DNA of 59,474 nt from a virus: positions 1 to 59,474 of IMG/VR virus record IMGVR_UViG_3300044940_000380. One strand, given 5' to 3'. Position 1 is the first letter of the stretch, and every line of letters begins with the position of its first letter. A model generated the notes under the pieces. That model was not told the DNA's origin. It was given only the letters and a program-made list of their open reading frames with translations, and searched no databases. A program made the translations under genes and the position numbers. Shown here one piece after another: positions 1 through 7,771 of this stretch.

Positions 1-295
1 TATAAACGAAATTTTTGTAATAAATTTAAAAAAATAAAAATAATTAAGTGAAAATACTTAAAATATTGATTTTAGAAATATTAAATCTTTAATAAGACTT
101 TTTGAATCTAAAATAGATTTAAACAAAATATATGAATGTGTTATATTTGAAATTTAAAAGTTTTCATTCTTATTTTTGAATTTTATTTATGAAGTTGTTA
201 ATTGCAAAAATATTATGATCAAAACTTCATTTATTTAAATAATTTTATTTTAATAAACAAATTTAATAAATAATTTTATTTTAAGGTACATTCAA
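1..295. other. AT-rich non-coding stretch
   Basis: No gene, tRNA or clear promoter is visible. The run is very AT-rich. A 14-base segment (TAATTTTATTTTAA) occurs twice just before the first gene. Confidence 0.5.
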
Positions 296-850
296 ATGAA
301 AATTTGGTTTGAAGGAAAAACAGTTGCTTTAATCGGAAACGCGATGTCGCTTTTTGATAAAAGTTATGGTACTGAAATAGATGAACATGATGTAGTTGTA
401 CGCCTAAATAAAGCAGCAATGTTATATACAAGATTTGATTGTGAATTAAGTCATGGAAAAAGAACAGATGTTTGGATGTTCTGGAATGCTGCAGAATACA
501 GAAACTTTTTTAATAAAACCACCGCAAAAAAGATGCATATGGGGCATCAACAAAGAGATTCTAATAATCTTTCAGATGTAGATTTTGTGTATCCATATGA
601 ATATTATTTAGAACTAAAACCAAAAGTTGGAAATCATCAAAATCCAACTACCGGTATTATGGCATTAGATTATATTAGTCGTTGTAATCCTTTGAAAATA
701 TCAGTCTATGGATTTGATTGGAAAGAAACACCTACTTTTACAGATCCATTGCGAAGAAGAGATAGAGGTTGTCCACACGATCATGCTGCAGAAAAAGAAT
801 ATTGTAAAAATGTGTTCTTTACTCAACCTCATATTATTCTTAAAAAATAA
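296..850 (+). CDS. GT29-like (sialyltransferase-fold) glycosyltransferase
   Basis: A 184-residue protein resembling glycosyltransferase family 29, whose members move sialic acid from CMP-sialic acid to glycans. Residues 10-40 (VALIGNAMSLF then VVVRLNKA) look like the L-sialylmotif nucleotide-binding loop. Residues 116-142 (NPTTGIMALDYI then VYGFDW) look like the S-sialylmotif. HDHAAEKEY at 161-169 resembles the His/Glu VS motif. It is shorter than eukaryotic members and has no signal or membrane segment, so it would act in the cytoplasm. An AAGG site lies about 10 bases before the ATG. The donor and acceptor are unknown; it could modify virion proteins or host surface sugars. The fold call is fairly firm, the substrate is not. 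Confidence 0.7.
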   Translation: MKIWFEGKTVALIGNAMSLFDKSYGTEIDEHDVVVRLNKAAMLYTRFDCELSHGKRTDVWMFWNAAEYRNFFNKTTAKKMHMGHQQRDSNNLSDVDFVYPYEYYLELKPKVGNHQNPTTGIMALDYISRCNPLKISVYGFDWKETPTFTDPLRRRDRGCPHDHAAEKEYCKNVFFTQPHIILKK

Positions 851-867
851 ATTTTGATATCGTTTTT

Positions 868-875
868 TATAAATA
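868..875 (+). promoter_or_regulatory. T4-type late promoter box TATAAATA
   Basis: An exact TATAAATA lies 31 bases before the next start codon. This matches the T4 late promoter -10 consensus. Confidence 0.6.
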
Positions 876-905
876 TTAAAGAGATTTTATTTAAAGAGAT
901 TTAAA

Positions 906-2681
906 ATGGATGATTACATACAAAAAGATAAAAAGAAGAATAAACGTAAATTTAAACCTCTTTTTGATCCTAAGAAATATATAAATGTTAAACCTGTCAT
1001 GAATGAATCCAATAAAAAAGCAATAGTATTCAGTTTTGGAAGATTAAATCCTATTACTATAGGACACGAAAAATTAGTAAACAAAATCATATATGAAGCT
1101 GCAAAAAGAAAAGCTGATGCTGCTTTATATCTCTCTCATTTACATGATAAAAATAAAAATCCTCTTTCGTATGATCAGAAAATTTACTATGCTTCAAAAG
1201 CTTTTGGTAAAATAGTAAAAAAGTCACCTGCTCGTACAATTATAGAAGTTGCTAAAGAACTTAATAAAAAATACAATGAAATAATTCTTGTTGTCGGTTC
1301 TGATCGCGCAAAAGAGTTCGAACTTTTACTCAATAAGTATAATGGAAAAGAATATAATTTTGATAATATTGAAATCATTTCTATTGAAGAGAGAAATTCT
1401 AATAATGGTGACAGTGTTTCAAATATGTCAGCTTCAAAACTAAGAAACCTTGCAGCTCAAGGAAATTTAGAAGAATTTAAAAAAGGATTACCAAAAAAAC
1501 TTCAAAGTCTTGCAAAAGAAATATATGATGACATAAGAAAAGGTATGGGAATAACTGAGGATTTTATGACAGAAGAAGATCTTGCTGAAAAAGCTCCACT
1601 TACAATTGCTCAAAGAAGAAAACGTGCTCTTCTAATGAAACGTATAAAAACAAAACTTAAAATTGCAAGAGAAAAAGCAAAAAAACGTATGGCTTCAAAA
1701 GATAAACTAGAATTAAGATCAAGAAGAAAAGCACTACAAATTATAAGAAATAGACTTTCAAAAAAACCATATAATGAATTATCACCATCAGAAAAAATAG
1801 AACTTGATAAAAGATTATTACGAATTCCACAATCTGTAATTGATCGGATTGCAAAAAAACAACTACCAATTGTAAGAAAGGCAGAAATGGAAAGATTGCA
1901 AAGAATTTTGAATCCTAATGATATGAAAAATGAAGCTTTTGAAAATTTTTATGAAAATTATTCTCAATTAAAAAATAAACTAAATTACTTCATAAAAAGA
2001 TACCATCATGGACTAACAAAAGATGGAAAGATAAATTTTGATAAGCGTTTTAAAATATTCCGTAAAAATGCTTATGATTCATTTTTACAAAAAAATGATA
2101 AAAATTTAAACTTATTAGAAGAAATATTAGATTTAAAAAAATCTGTATCAGAATACTTAAATGAAGTTCTTAAAAAAGAAAAAGACGATCCTTGTTGGGA
2201 TGGATATGTAAAATTAGGTATGAAGAAGAAAGGAAATAAAAAAGTTCCAAATTGTGTACCTATCAAAAATGAAAGCTTTGATACATCACAAGAAAATGAT
2301 AATCGTAAATCGATATATAAACGATTGATAAATTCAATAAAAACAAAAAACATTTCAAGAAAAAAAGAAATAGATAAAAGTGATCCTTCTAATCGAGAAG
2401 AGGGAACTGATTCTTTAGTTAAAATATTGAAAAAAGATACTCCTGGTCAAAACTTAAAAGAATATACTTTAAATCCTCACATTTCTATAGGTGATCGTGT
2501 AAGTTTTAAATATAATACAATTACTGGAGTTTCAAAGATTATTCGAGGAACAGTTGTTGGAACACAAACATATGCTCATTATGATGAAAGCGATCCCATG
2601 ATTAAAAGATCACTAAGAATAAGAGATGATTCTGGAAAACTATATTTTGTTAATCCTAAAGATGTTGATGTCATTGAATAA
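906..2681 (+). CDS. Nucleotidyltransferase-fold protein with phage structural-type C-terminus
   Basis: A 591-residue protein. Residues 38-185 form a cytidylyltransferase-like (HIGH-superfamily) domain: FSFGRLNPITIGHEKL at 42-57 carries the TxGH nucleotide-binding motif, and SNMSASKLR at 172-180 matches the ISxSxxR-type motif. Such domains transfer nucleotides to phosphorylated substrates, for example in NAD or CDP-sugar synthesis. The middle (about 230-340) is very Lys/Arg-rich and helical. DPCWDGYVKLG near residues 428-440 followed by VPNCVP is a motif I know from virion-associated proteins of marine T4-like phages. A late promoter box precedes it, which suits a virion role. The first 30 residues are strongly basic. 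The substrate is unknown. Confidence 0.7.
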   Translation: MDDYIQKDKKKNKRKFKPLFDPKKYINVKPVMNESNKKAIVFSFGRLNPITIGHEKLVNKIIYEAAKRKADAALYLSHLHDKNKNPLSYDQKIYYASKAFGKIVKKSPARTIIEVAKELNKKYNEIILVVGSDRAKEFELLLNKYNGKEYNFDNIEIISIEERNSNNGDSVSNMSASKLRNLAAQGNLEEFKKGLPKKLQSLAKEIYDDIRKGMGITEDFMTEEDLAEKAPLTIAQRRKRALLMKRIKTKLKIAREKAKKRMASKDKLELRSRRKALQIIRNRLSKKPYNELSPSEKIELDKRLLRIPQSVIDRIAKKQLPIVRKAEMERLQRILNPNDMKNEAFENFYENYSQLKNKLNYFIKRYHHGLTKDGKINFDKRFKIFRKNAYDSFLQKNDKNLNLLEEILDLKKSVSEYLNEVLKKEKDDPCWDGYVKLGMKKKGNKKVPNCVPIKNESFDTSQENDNRKSIYKRLINSIKTKNISRKKEIDKSDPSNREEGTDSLVKILKKDTPGQNLKEYTLNPHISIGDRVSFKYNTITGVSKIIRGTVVGTQTYAHYDESDPMIKRSLRIRDDSGKLYFVNPKDVDVIE

Positions 2682-2763
2682 AAATACCCCAATATCATGT
2701 GAAATTTGTAATTAAATAAAATATTTGTAAAATAAAAAATTGGTATCTTATTAAGAATATATA

Positions 2764-2797
2764 AAAAATCTCAGATCATTAAGATCTGAGATTTTTT
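2764..2797. terminator. Bidirectional intrinsic terminator between convergent genes
   Basis: Perfect 14-bp stem (2764-2777 with 2783-2796), 5-base loop, A-run on one side and T-run on the other. It separates the forward gene ending at 2681 from the reverse gene ending at 2817 and can stop transcription from both sides. Confidence 0.9.
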
Positions 2798-2816
2798 TAT
2801 AATAGAGATGGAAAAA

Positions 2817-3053
2817 TTATTCTGAAAAAGAAGCAATTTTTTGAATTTCAAAGGCAGTTTCCATACCTTCGATAAAGGCAATTGCTTCTTCAGCAGTTTG
2901 TTTTTCCCATTTGATTTTTTCAACTAGACCATATTTGTCAATCACACTTTTTGGAGGAAAGATAAAAACACCTTTATGTGAAGAATGAGAAAACTTCCAT
3001 CCTGCTTGTTCTTTCATTGAAAGTTTTTGGTGAATGAGCAGATCTCTGTTCAT
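2817..3053 (-). CDS. Conserved small protein, paralog of 3166..3402
   Basis: A 78-residue protein I do not recognise. It is roughly 60% identical along its full length to the adjacent reverse-strand gene, so the pair arose by tandem duplication. Shared blocks are LSMKE near residue 11, GW at 18-19, a PP pair followed by IDK, KWEKQ, and EEAIAFI.GMETAF near the C-terminus. No membrane segment or known catalytic motif. Each copy has its own AGGAGAAAA ribosome-binding site and its own TTGACA promoter, so they are probably expressed early and separately. Confidence 0.8.
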   Translation of the reverse strand: MNRDLLIHQKLSMKEQAGWKFSHSSHKGVFIFPPKSVIDKYGLVEKIKWEKQTAEEAIAFIEGMETAFEIQKIASFSE

Positions 3054-3081
3054 GATGTTTTCTCCTGATTTATTTAATGTT

Positions 3082-3110
3082 TTTTATAATCTATTTAAAT
3101 TTAATGTCAA
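3082..3110 (-). promoter_or_regulatory. TTGACATT promoter for 2817..3053
   Basis: On the reverse strand, TTGACA (3110-3105) is followed about 17 bases later by TATAAA. Confidence 0.7.
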
Positions 3111-3165
3111 TTTTACGAATATATCTAACGAGTATAATATTACTTGAGATTTCATCGATACACAA

Positions 3166-3402
3166 TTATTTATGAAAAGAAGCAATTTCATGAATATTAA
3201 AAGCAGTTTCCATACCGTCAATAAACGCAATTGCTTCTTCGACTGATTGTTTTTCCCATTTGGTTTTTTCGTTCAGACCAAATTTATCGATCATTTTTTG
3301 AGGTGGATAAATTTTTATATGTCCATTAGACGCCTGTGAAAAGCTCCATCCAGATTCTTCTTTCATTGAAAGTTGTTGATGAATGAAAAGATTAAAATTC
3401 AT
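3166..3402 (-). CDS. Conserved small protein, paralog of 2817..3053
   Basis: A 78-residue protein, second copy of the tandem pair, same length and colinear without gaps. Differences cluster in the central surface-like segment (residues 23-40), while GW, KWEKQ and EEAIAFIDGMETAF are kept. Start is preceded by AAGGAGAAAATGTC. Function unknown; retention of two diverged copies suggests both are used, perhaps on different targets. Confidence 0.8.
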   Translation of the reverse strand: MNFNLFIHQQLSMKEESGWSFSQASNGHIKIYPPQKMIDKFGLNEKTKWEKQSVEEAIAFIDGMETAFNIHEIASFHK

Positions 3403-3433
3403 GACATTTTCTCCTTTAGTATTTAATGATTCT

Positions 3434-3462
3434 CATGTAATTTAATTTACTTCAAATGTCAA
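3434..3462 (-). promoter_or_regulatory. TTGACATT promoter for 3166..3402
   Basis: Reverse-strand TTGACATTT (TTGACA at 3462-3457) with a weak TACATG/TTACAT -10 at 16-17 bases. Confidence 0.55.
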
Positions 3463-3584
3463 CACCGATCTTGATATAGAATACTGATAATAAGAAGAAC
3501 TGATTATAATTTTTGAATTAGATAAATTATGTAACATTTGTAAATAAATATTAATCTATTTTATGTGTTAAGATTTTTACAAAA

Positions 3585-3592
3585 TATAAATA
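3585..3592 (+). promoter_or_regulatory. T4-type late promoter box TATAAATA
   Basis: Exact TATAAATA 170 bases upstream of the structural/lysis gene run that begins at 3762. The distance is long, so this may be chance in AT-rich DNA. Confidence 0.4.
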
Positions 3593-3761
3593 ACAATAGT
3601 AGCATATGAATAATATAAATTATTTGAAACTTAAAATTATGATAAATAAGAAAAGTAATATTATGTAATAATTAAAATTAATTTTAATGATGCTAGAAGG
3701 TAGTTTACAGTGATATCAAAAATGTTTATATTGATTTTACTAGTAAAGTGAAGGAAGAATC

Positions 3762-3977
3762 ATGATGAACGACATTATTCAAATCGGCCAGAAAATGATG
3801 AATCTTGCTCCATATGAAAAAAACGACATTATTTCAAACGCATATTCAAAACTTGGTGATGCTCTTGTTCGTATTGGCACTGTATTTTCTGCAAAAAATA
3901 TGGATGAACTTGAAAGAAAAACTGGTTTGAAAAAAGAAATCATCATTGCTCTTATTGATCGAGTGAAAAAACAATAA
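3762..3977 (+). CDS. Small helical phage protein, unknown
   Basis: A 71-residue, all-helical-looking protein. It sits 18 bases before the virion-type gene at 3996 and shares its direction, so it is likely a late gene. Start is preceded by GGAAGAATC and could be the first or second of two adjacent ATG codons. No known motif. Confidence 0.75.
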   Translation: MMNDIIQIGQKMMNLAPYEKNDIISNAYSKLGDALVRIGTVFSAKNMDELERKTGLKKEIIIALIDRVKKQ

Positions 3978-3995
3978 CAAAAAAAGGAGATAAAA

Positions 3996-4274
3996 ATGCC
4001 CTTGTGGGGAAAAATCGATAACGCAAATAACGCGCCAAAATTTCTTTTAAATAACTCAAATGCAAAACCACAAACTGATATTAATAATGCATATTTTGTT
4101 GATTTAACAGAAGCTTCATCTACAACAAACCGCAACAAAGGAATTAAGACACCAGGTTGGAATTTAATTCAAGATATTGGTAATGGTCGGCTTCGTGTCG
4201 AACCACTTGTTGCTATGAAAGTGCCAAGAACAATTTCTGGTGATTCTGACGGCGGTGTCATAGCAGATAGTTAA
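3996..4274 (+). CDS. Virion-type protein of the MPLWG family
   Basis: A 92-residue protein starting MPLWGKIDNANNAPKF, an opening I recognise from a short conserved protein of marine T4-like phages usually listed as structural. The middle (about residues 30-75) has NNAYFVDL and the KTPGWNLI segment that is also typical. Ends two bases into the next start (TAATG overlap), giving translational coupling to 4274..4651. AAAAGGAG precedes the start. Exact virion location is not known to me. Confidence 0.7.
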   Translation: MPLWGKIDNANNAPKFLLNNSNAKPQTDINNAYFVDLTEASSTTNRNKGIKTPGWNLIQDIGNGRLRVEPLVAMKVPRTISGDSDGGVIADS

Positions 4275-4651
4275 TGCTTAAATTAGAAGAATCAACCTTT
4301 CGTTTTTATGCTGCAAAACATTATGACAATCCTCAGTGTAGTTCAATTGAAGAATTTGAAGAAGATTTAAAAAGATTTCAATATTTACGAAAACTTTTTA
4401 ATAAGTATAGACAATTAGGAGAATTAAAAGAAAGGTTGATTCTTAACCATTTGATTATTTTATACAATTGTTTTGGTCCTGAAGCTACAAATATGCTTTT
4501 TATGAAATTAGAAGAATATCATGATTTACTTAAACCATTTGTTGAATATTTAAATTATATGCCCAAATATATAGAATACAATGGTAAAGTAATTTCATCA
4601 CATAATATAAAATCTGATGAAAATATAAGAGAAATATTAAGGAGAATTTAA
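4274..4651 (+). CDS. Conserved T4-like phage protein of the LKLEE type
   Basis: A 125-residue helical protein opening MLKLEESTFRFYAAKHYDNP. I recognise this from marine T4-like phages, where it sits next to the MPLWG protein as it does here. Middle segments KRFQYLRKLFNKY and LILNHLIILYNCFG are the conserved helices. Coupled to the previous gene by TAATG and followed without a gap by 4652..5209. Role unknown, probably virion assembly by context. Confidence 0.7.
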   Translation: MLKLEESTFRFYAAKHYDNPQCSSIEEFEEDLKRFQYLRKLFNKYRQLGELKERLILNHLIILYNCFGPEATNMLFMKLEEYHDLLKPFVEYLNYMPKYIEYNGKVISSHNIKSDENIREILRRI

Positions 4652-5209
4652 TTGATAGTTGATTTATGGTTAGTATATCAATTCATAAAAAGATTAACTA
4701 CTCCATTTAAAAAATGGGAAGCTTTTAAATTGGGCATAATTGATGAAAATGGTAATATTTTAAAGAAAAGAAAAGATTTTACAACAGCATCAGAAAGAAA
4801 AGCTTTTGGAATATTTGATTTGATGATTCTTAAAATTAAAAAACTATTAGCAAAAATACCAGGTGGATCTTCAACTATAGCTTCTTATGCTGCAGCATTG
4901 TATTTGATTCGCGAATGGAAACATTTTTCTGATTCTTCATTACTTACTGAAGATATACCAGATGAAACAATTGAAGAATCAATTAAATTATTTCATGACA
5001 AATATGTCAATTATATCATCCTTCAAGAAGTTGTCAACAAAAAAATATATGAAGATGCGCCGACTGTAAATGTTGGTTCAGGTGAAATTGCTGGACTTGG
5101 TTTTGGGCCGCAAGGAGAACCGGGTTTTACTGCATCACAAATGAAAAAATATAAAAAGAAAGCAAAAACAATAAAAAGACTTAGAGACATTATAGGGAAT
5201 AATTCATGA
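4652..5209 (+). CDS. Conserved T4-like phage protein, putative virion component
   Basis: A 185-residue protein starting from TTG, directly after the previous TAA and with AAGGAGA just upstream. The N-terminal half is helical with conserved EAFKLGIID and RKDFTTASERKAFG blocks. Residues 65-90 include a Gly/Ala-rich segment (PGGSSTIASYAAAL) that could insert in a membrane or pack as a helix. The tail GEIAGLGFGPQGEPG near 148-162 followed by a Lys-rich end is familiar from marine T4-like phages in this same gene order. Overlaps the endolysin start by ATGA. Confidence 0.7.
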   Translation: MIVDLWLVYQFIKRLTTPFKKWEAFKLGIIDENGNILKKRKDFTTASERKAFGIFDLMILKIKKLLAKIPGGSSTIASYAAALYLIREWKHFSDSSLLTEDIPDETIEESIKLFHDKYVNYIILQEVVNKKIYEDAPTVNVGSGEIAGLGFGPQGEPGFTASQMKKYKKKAKTIKRLRDIIGNNS

Positions 5210-6063
5210 TTACATTCTCACAATTTCAACAAATGATACCATCAAATCGTGAAGCTAATGTTTGGTATAATATAGCAAAGGATTTTTTTGAGAAATATGA
5301 AATTAATACTGTAAATAGAATTGCTGGATTTATGGCGCAGACTGCACATGAATCTAACGATTTTCGTGTTCTTGAAGAGAATTTGAATTATAGTGTAGAA
5401 GGTTTGTTGAAAACATTTGGTAAATATTTTATTAGAGGAAAAGCTAATCCAGAAGATTATGCAAGAAATCCAGAAAAATTAGCAAATTATGTTTACATGG
5501 ACTCTAACAGATCAAAATCTGCTGCACTTGGAAATACACAACCAGGTGATGGATGGAAATTCCGTGGCGGTGGTCTTATACAACTAACGGGCAGAAATAA
5601 CTATACAGCATTTGGTAGAGATATTGGCATGACAGCTGAGCAAGCTGCTGAATATGTTCGTACTAAAAGAGGAGCTTTTGAATCTGCATGTTGGTTTTGG
5701 AAAAAGAATAATCTTGCTCGGTTTGCAGATGCTGACGATATTGATGGTATGAGTCGTAAAGTAAATGGTGGAACTATAGGTCTTGAAGATAGAAGATCTA
5801 AATATGAACGTTTCAAAAGTATATTGAATGCTACAACGATTAATAATAATAGTACAACATCTGTTTCAAATATCTATCCAAATCTTAGCAGAAATTCAAC
5901 AGGTGATTTGGTGAAAAAAGTTCAAACAGCACTTCAAATTACACCGAATGGTGTTTTTGATCTTCAAACTGAGATTGCTGTAAGATCTTGGCAAAGAATA
6001 AATAGATTTACGCCAAATGGAATTTTAAATAACATCCAAATTAAAAAATTATTAGGAGAATAA
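5206..6063 (+). CDS. Endolysin: GH19-type muramidase/chitinase domain plus peptidoglycan-binding domain
   Basis: A 285-residue cell-wall hydrolase that would cut peptidoglycan glycan strands at lysis. Residues 35-205 are a glycoside hydrolase family 19 domain: AGFMAQTAHES (Glu49) and the EENLNYS segment (Glu57/58) supply the usual acidic pair, and KFRGGGLIQLTGRNNY is the family signature. Residues 223-285 form a PG_binding_1-type repeat domain (LSRNSTGDLVKKVQ then PNGVFDLQTE). No signal peptide, so export must depend on the holin at 7469. Start overlaps the previous stop by ATGA. Confidence 0.92.
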   Translation: MITFSQFQQMIPSNREANVWYNIAKDFFEKYEINTVNRIAGFMAQTAHESNDFRVLEENLNYSVEGLLKTFGKYFIRGKANPEDYARNPEKLANYVYMDSNRSKSAALGNTQPGDGWKFRGGGLIQLTGRNNYTAFGRDIGMTAEQAAEYVRTKRGAFESACWFWKKNNLARFADADDIDGMSRKVNGGTIGLEDRRSKYERFKSILNATTINNNSTTSVSNIYPNLSRNSTGDLVKKVQTALQITPNGVFDLQTEIAVRSWQRINRFTPNGILNNIQIKKLLGE

Positions 6064-6064
6064 A

Positions 6065-6340
6065 GTGTCATTAAAAAAAATAATTAAAGAATCGATTGAT
6101 AAAAATCCTCTTGCAATTAAAGAGGCTATTGATGAAGAACTTTTGTCACGTGCTCTTTTGGCTATAAAAGAAAAAATGGAAGTAAATCTTCAAGAAATTA
6201 CAAGAACTGCAATAAAGAAAGCTATTACTTATATTGGTAAAGATGGTCACGAACACATTAGAATAGTACCGATAAAAAGAGTTCCAAAAGAAAAAAATAC
6301 TAATTTAGATAAAATAAGGAGTGATGAAGATGATAATTAA
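6065..6340 (+). CDS. Short helical protein with acidic end, paralog of the next gene
   Basis: A 91-residue protein using GTG, with AGGAGA six bases before. Residues 2-40 (SLKKIIKESIDKNPLAIKE then ALDEELLSRALLAIKEKME-like) match the N-terminus of the next gene and resemble the short helical N-terminus of T4-like prohead core proteins (gp67/gp68 type); that link is inference. The middle contains KDGHEHIRIVPIKRV. The last residues are acidic. It lies inside the lysis cassette between endolysin and spanins, so a lysis role is an alternative. Confidence 0.65.
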   Translation: MSLKKIIKESIDKNPLAIKEAIDEELLSRALLAIKEKMEVNLQEITRTAIKKAITYIGKDGHEHIRIVPIKRVPKEKNTNLDKIRSDEDDN

Positions 6341-6632
6341 AAAAATAATTCAGGAATCAATTAATAAAAATCCTCTTGAACTTAAAGAGATACTTGAACA
6401 AGAACTTGGTTCTCGTGCAGCTCGTGTTATAATTGAAAAAATTACAAAATTAAAAGATGACGATGATGACGACGATCATAATCACGATGACGATTATGAT
6501 GACGAAGATCATGATTATGATGATGATGACTATGATTATGACGACCATGATCATGATGATGACGACGATTATGATCATGATGATGATCATGATGAACACG
6601 ATAAACATCACTATCATAAAAGAAAATATTAA
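6330..6632 (+). CDS. Helical N-terminus with long Asp/His/Tyr-rich tail
   Basis: A 100-residue protein. I chose ATG 6330 because AAGGAG sits 8 bases upstream and the start then aligns with the previous gene (MIIKKIIQES against MSLKKIIKES). GTG 6321 and ATG 6324 are in frame but too close to that site. Residues 1-45 are helical. Residues 47-96 are almost only Asp, His and Tyr, then a basic KRKY end. Such a run could chelate divalent metals. It overlaps the previous gene by 11 bases. No known homolog comes to mind. Confidence 0.7.
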   Translation: MIIKKIIQESINKNPLELKEILEQELGSRAARVIIEKITKLKDDDDDDDHNHDDDYDDEDHDYDDDDYDYDDHDHDDDDDYDHDDDHDEHDKHHYHKRKY

Positions 6633-6644
6633 GATTAAATATAA

Positions 6645-7118
6645 ATGAAATCTTGGATTATTATAGGTGTTTTGACTTCAATTTTGCTCGGTGGGTGGTA
6701 TTACTATTATACCACCTCACAAAAACGTATTGCTTCTTTGATTGAAAATAATGCAAGATTAGAAGCTAATATTCAAATTGCAAATGCCGCAAATGAGCAA
6801 AATATTCAAACAATAAATAATCTTCTTTCGGAATATGATAGAATTCAAGAAAATTTTAATAGATTACAATCTGAATTTCAAATAATAAGATCTCAAAATG
6901 CTGAATTAAGAGAAAGATTGTCAAGACATGAATTAGATGTTCTTGCTGCTGCAAGACCTGCATTAATTGAACGTCGCATTAATAATGCTTCAGCTAACGT
7001 TTTAAGATGTTTTGAATTGATGTCAGGTGCACCACTTAATGAAAGAGAAAGAGCTGCAACTACCGAAAGAGAATTTAATTCTGAATGCCCATGGTTATTT
7101 CAGGAGTTAAAAAGATGA
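6645..7118 (+). CDS. i-spanin (Rz-like inner membrane spanin subunit)
   Basis: A 157-residue protein with one N-terminal membrane segment (residues 4-23, IIIGVLTSILLGGWYYYYTT) and a long periplasmic coiled coil (about 28-105). This is the Rz-type i-spanin layout: anchored in the inner membrane and reaching across the periplasm to the o-spanin to fuse the two membranes in the last step of lysis. Two Cys residues (about 122 and 149) lie in the C-terminal half. The next gene, overlapping by ATGA, is a lipoprotein of the o-spanin type, which strongly supports the call. Confidence 0.85.
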   Translation: MKSWIIIGVLTSILLGGWYYYYTTSQKRIASLIENNARLEANIQIANAANEQNIQTINNLLSEYDRIQENFNRLQSEFQIIRSQNAELRERLSRHELDVLAAARPALIERRINNASANVLRCFELMSGAPLNERERAATTEREFNSECPWLFQELKR

Positions 7119-7453
7119 AATATATTTTTTTATGTTTAATGTTATTTTTGGCTGCATGTTCACAAACGCAGCCAATTGAACAGGTACCAATAATTGAAAC
7201 TAGAACAATTGAAGTTCGAAGACCAGCTCCAATAGTTCCTCCAGTTGATCAATTAAGATTAAGAACTGTAAGATGGTTTGTGATTACACCAGAAAATATT
7301 GAAGAAAAATTTGCTGAAATAACAAACGGTGAACGTGTCTTTTTTGCTCTTACAGCAGAAGGTTATGAAAATCTTGCTTTAAATTTATCTGATATAAGAG
7401 CATTGATTGCTCAACAACAAAGAATTATTGCTATTTACAAATCTCAATTTTAA
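7115..7453 (+). CDS. o-spanin (Rz1-like outer membrane lipoprotein)
   Basis: A 112-residue lipoprotein. Start ATG 7115 is chosen because CAGGAG lies 8 bases upstream and the product then opens with a clean lipoprotein signal, MKYIFLCLMLFLAAC, with the lipidated Cys at residue 15. The mature part is Pro-rich near residues 30-45 (RRPAPIVPPV), typical of o-spanins. It overlaps the i-spanin gene by 4 bases. The pair is a two-component spanin, which implies a Gram-negative host. Confidence 0.88.
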   Translation: MKYIFLCLMLFLAACSQTQPIEQVPIIETRTIEVRRPAPIVPPVDQLRLRTVRWFVITPENIEEKFAEITNGERVFFALTAEGYENLALNLSDIRALIAQQQRIIAIYKSQF

Positions 7454-7455
7454 CG

Positions 7456-7463
7456 TATAAATA
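7456..7463 (+). promoter_or_regulatory. T4-type late promoter box TATAAATA before holin
   Basis: Exact TATAAATA ends only 5 bases before the holin ATG at 7469. Confidence 0.55.
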
Positions 7464-7468
7464 TTCCC

Positions 7469-7771
7469 ATGAGTATTATTATTAATGATAATTGGATGCA
7501 AAAATATTGGAGGCCTTTAATGGCACTCACATATATGATAATTATCATTTTTGATTTCATATTTTTTCCAGTTTTTTGGAGTTTAATTCAAGTTTATGGT
7601 TCTGGTTCTGTTTCTGTACAATGGAGTCCTCTTACTTTATTATCTGGTGGCATTTTTCATGCCGCGCTTGGAGCTGTTTTAGGTATTGCTGCTTGGACTA
7701 GAGGTCAAGAAAAAGTGGAAAGACTTAGATCACAGCTAGAAGAAGGGAATGAAAATGTCACCCGCATCTAA
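7469..7771 (+). CDS. Holin of the GTA-type three-TM family
   Basis: A 100-residue membrane protein with hydrophobic segments at about 16-38 and 52-75. The motifs WRPLMALTYM, FDFIFFPVFWS, QWSPLTLLSGG and AALGAVLGIAAWTRGQEK are the family signature of phage holins related to the gene-transfer-agent holin (PF11351 type). It would form inner membrane lesions that release the GH19 endolysin. No good ribosome-binding site precedes ATG 7469, and a late promoter box ends 5 bases before it, so the start may be ATG 7496 or the message nearly leaderless. Overlaps the next gene. Confidence 0.85.
   Translation: MSIIINDNWMQKYWRPLMALTYMIIIIFDFIFFPVFWSLIQVYGSGSVSVQWSPLTLLSGGIFHAALGAVLGIAAWTRGQEKVERLRSQLEEGNENVTRI

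Larger units (their letters stand above)
3403..3761. other. Non-coding stretch with reverse promoter and late-promoter box
   Basis: It holds the reverse promoter at 3434-3462 and an exact TATAAATA at 3585-3592 that faces the forward gene cluster starting at 3762. Nothing else is convincing. Confidence 0.5.

Noticed and set aside
3779-4138. 119-residue reverse-strand frame
   Set aside because: Antisense to two supported forward genes (3762-3977 and 3996-4274) with good spacing and ribosome-binding sites.
6457-6648. 63-residue Met/Ile/Thr-rich frame over the Asp/His tail
   Set aside because: It is the shifted reading of GAT/GAC-CAT codons; low-complexity shadow without its own ribosome-binding site.
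7749-7754. ATG 7749 as start of the coiled-coil membrane protein
   Set aside because: The GAAGGGA site ends right before it; ATG 7755 has proper spacing.
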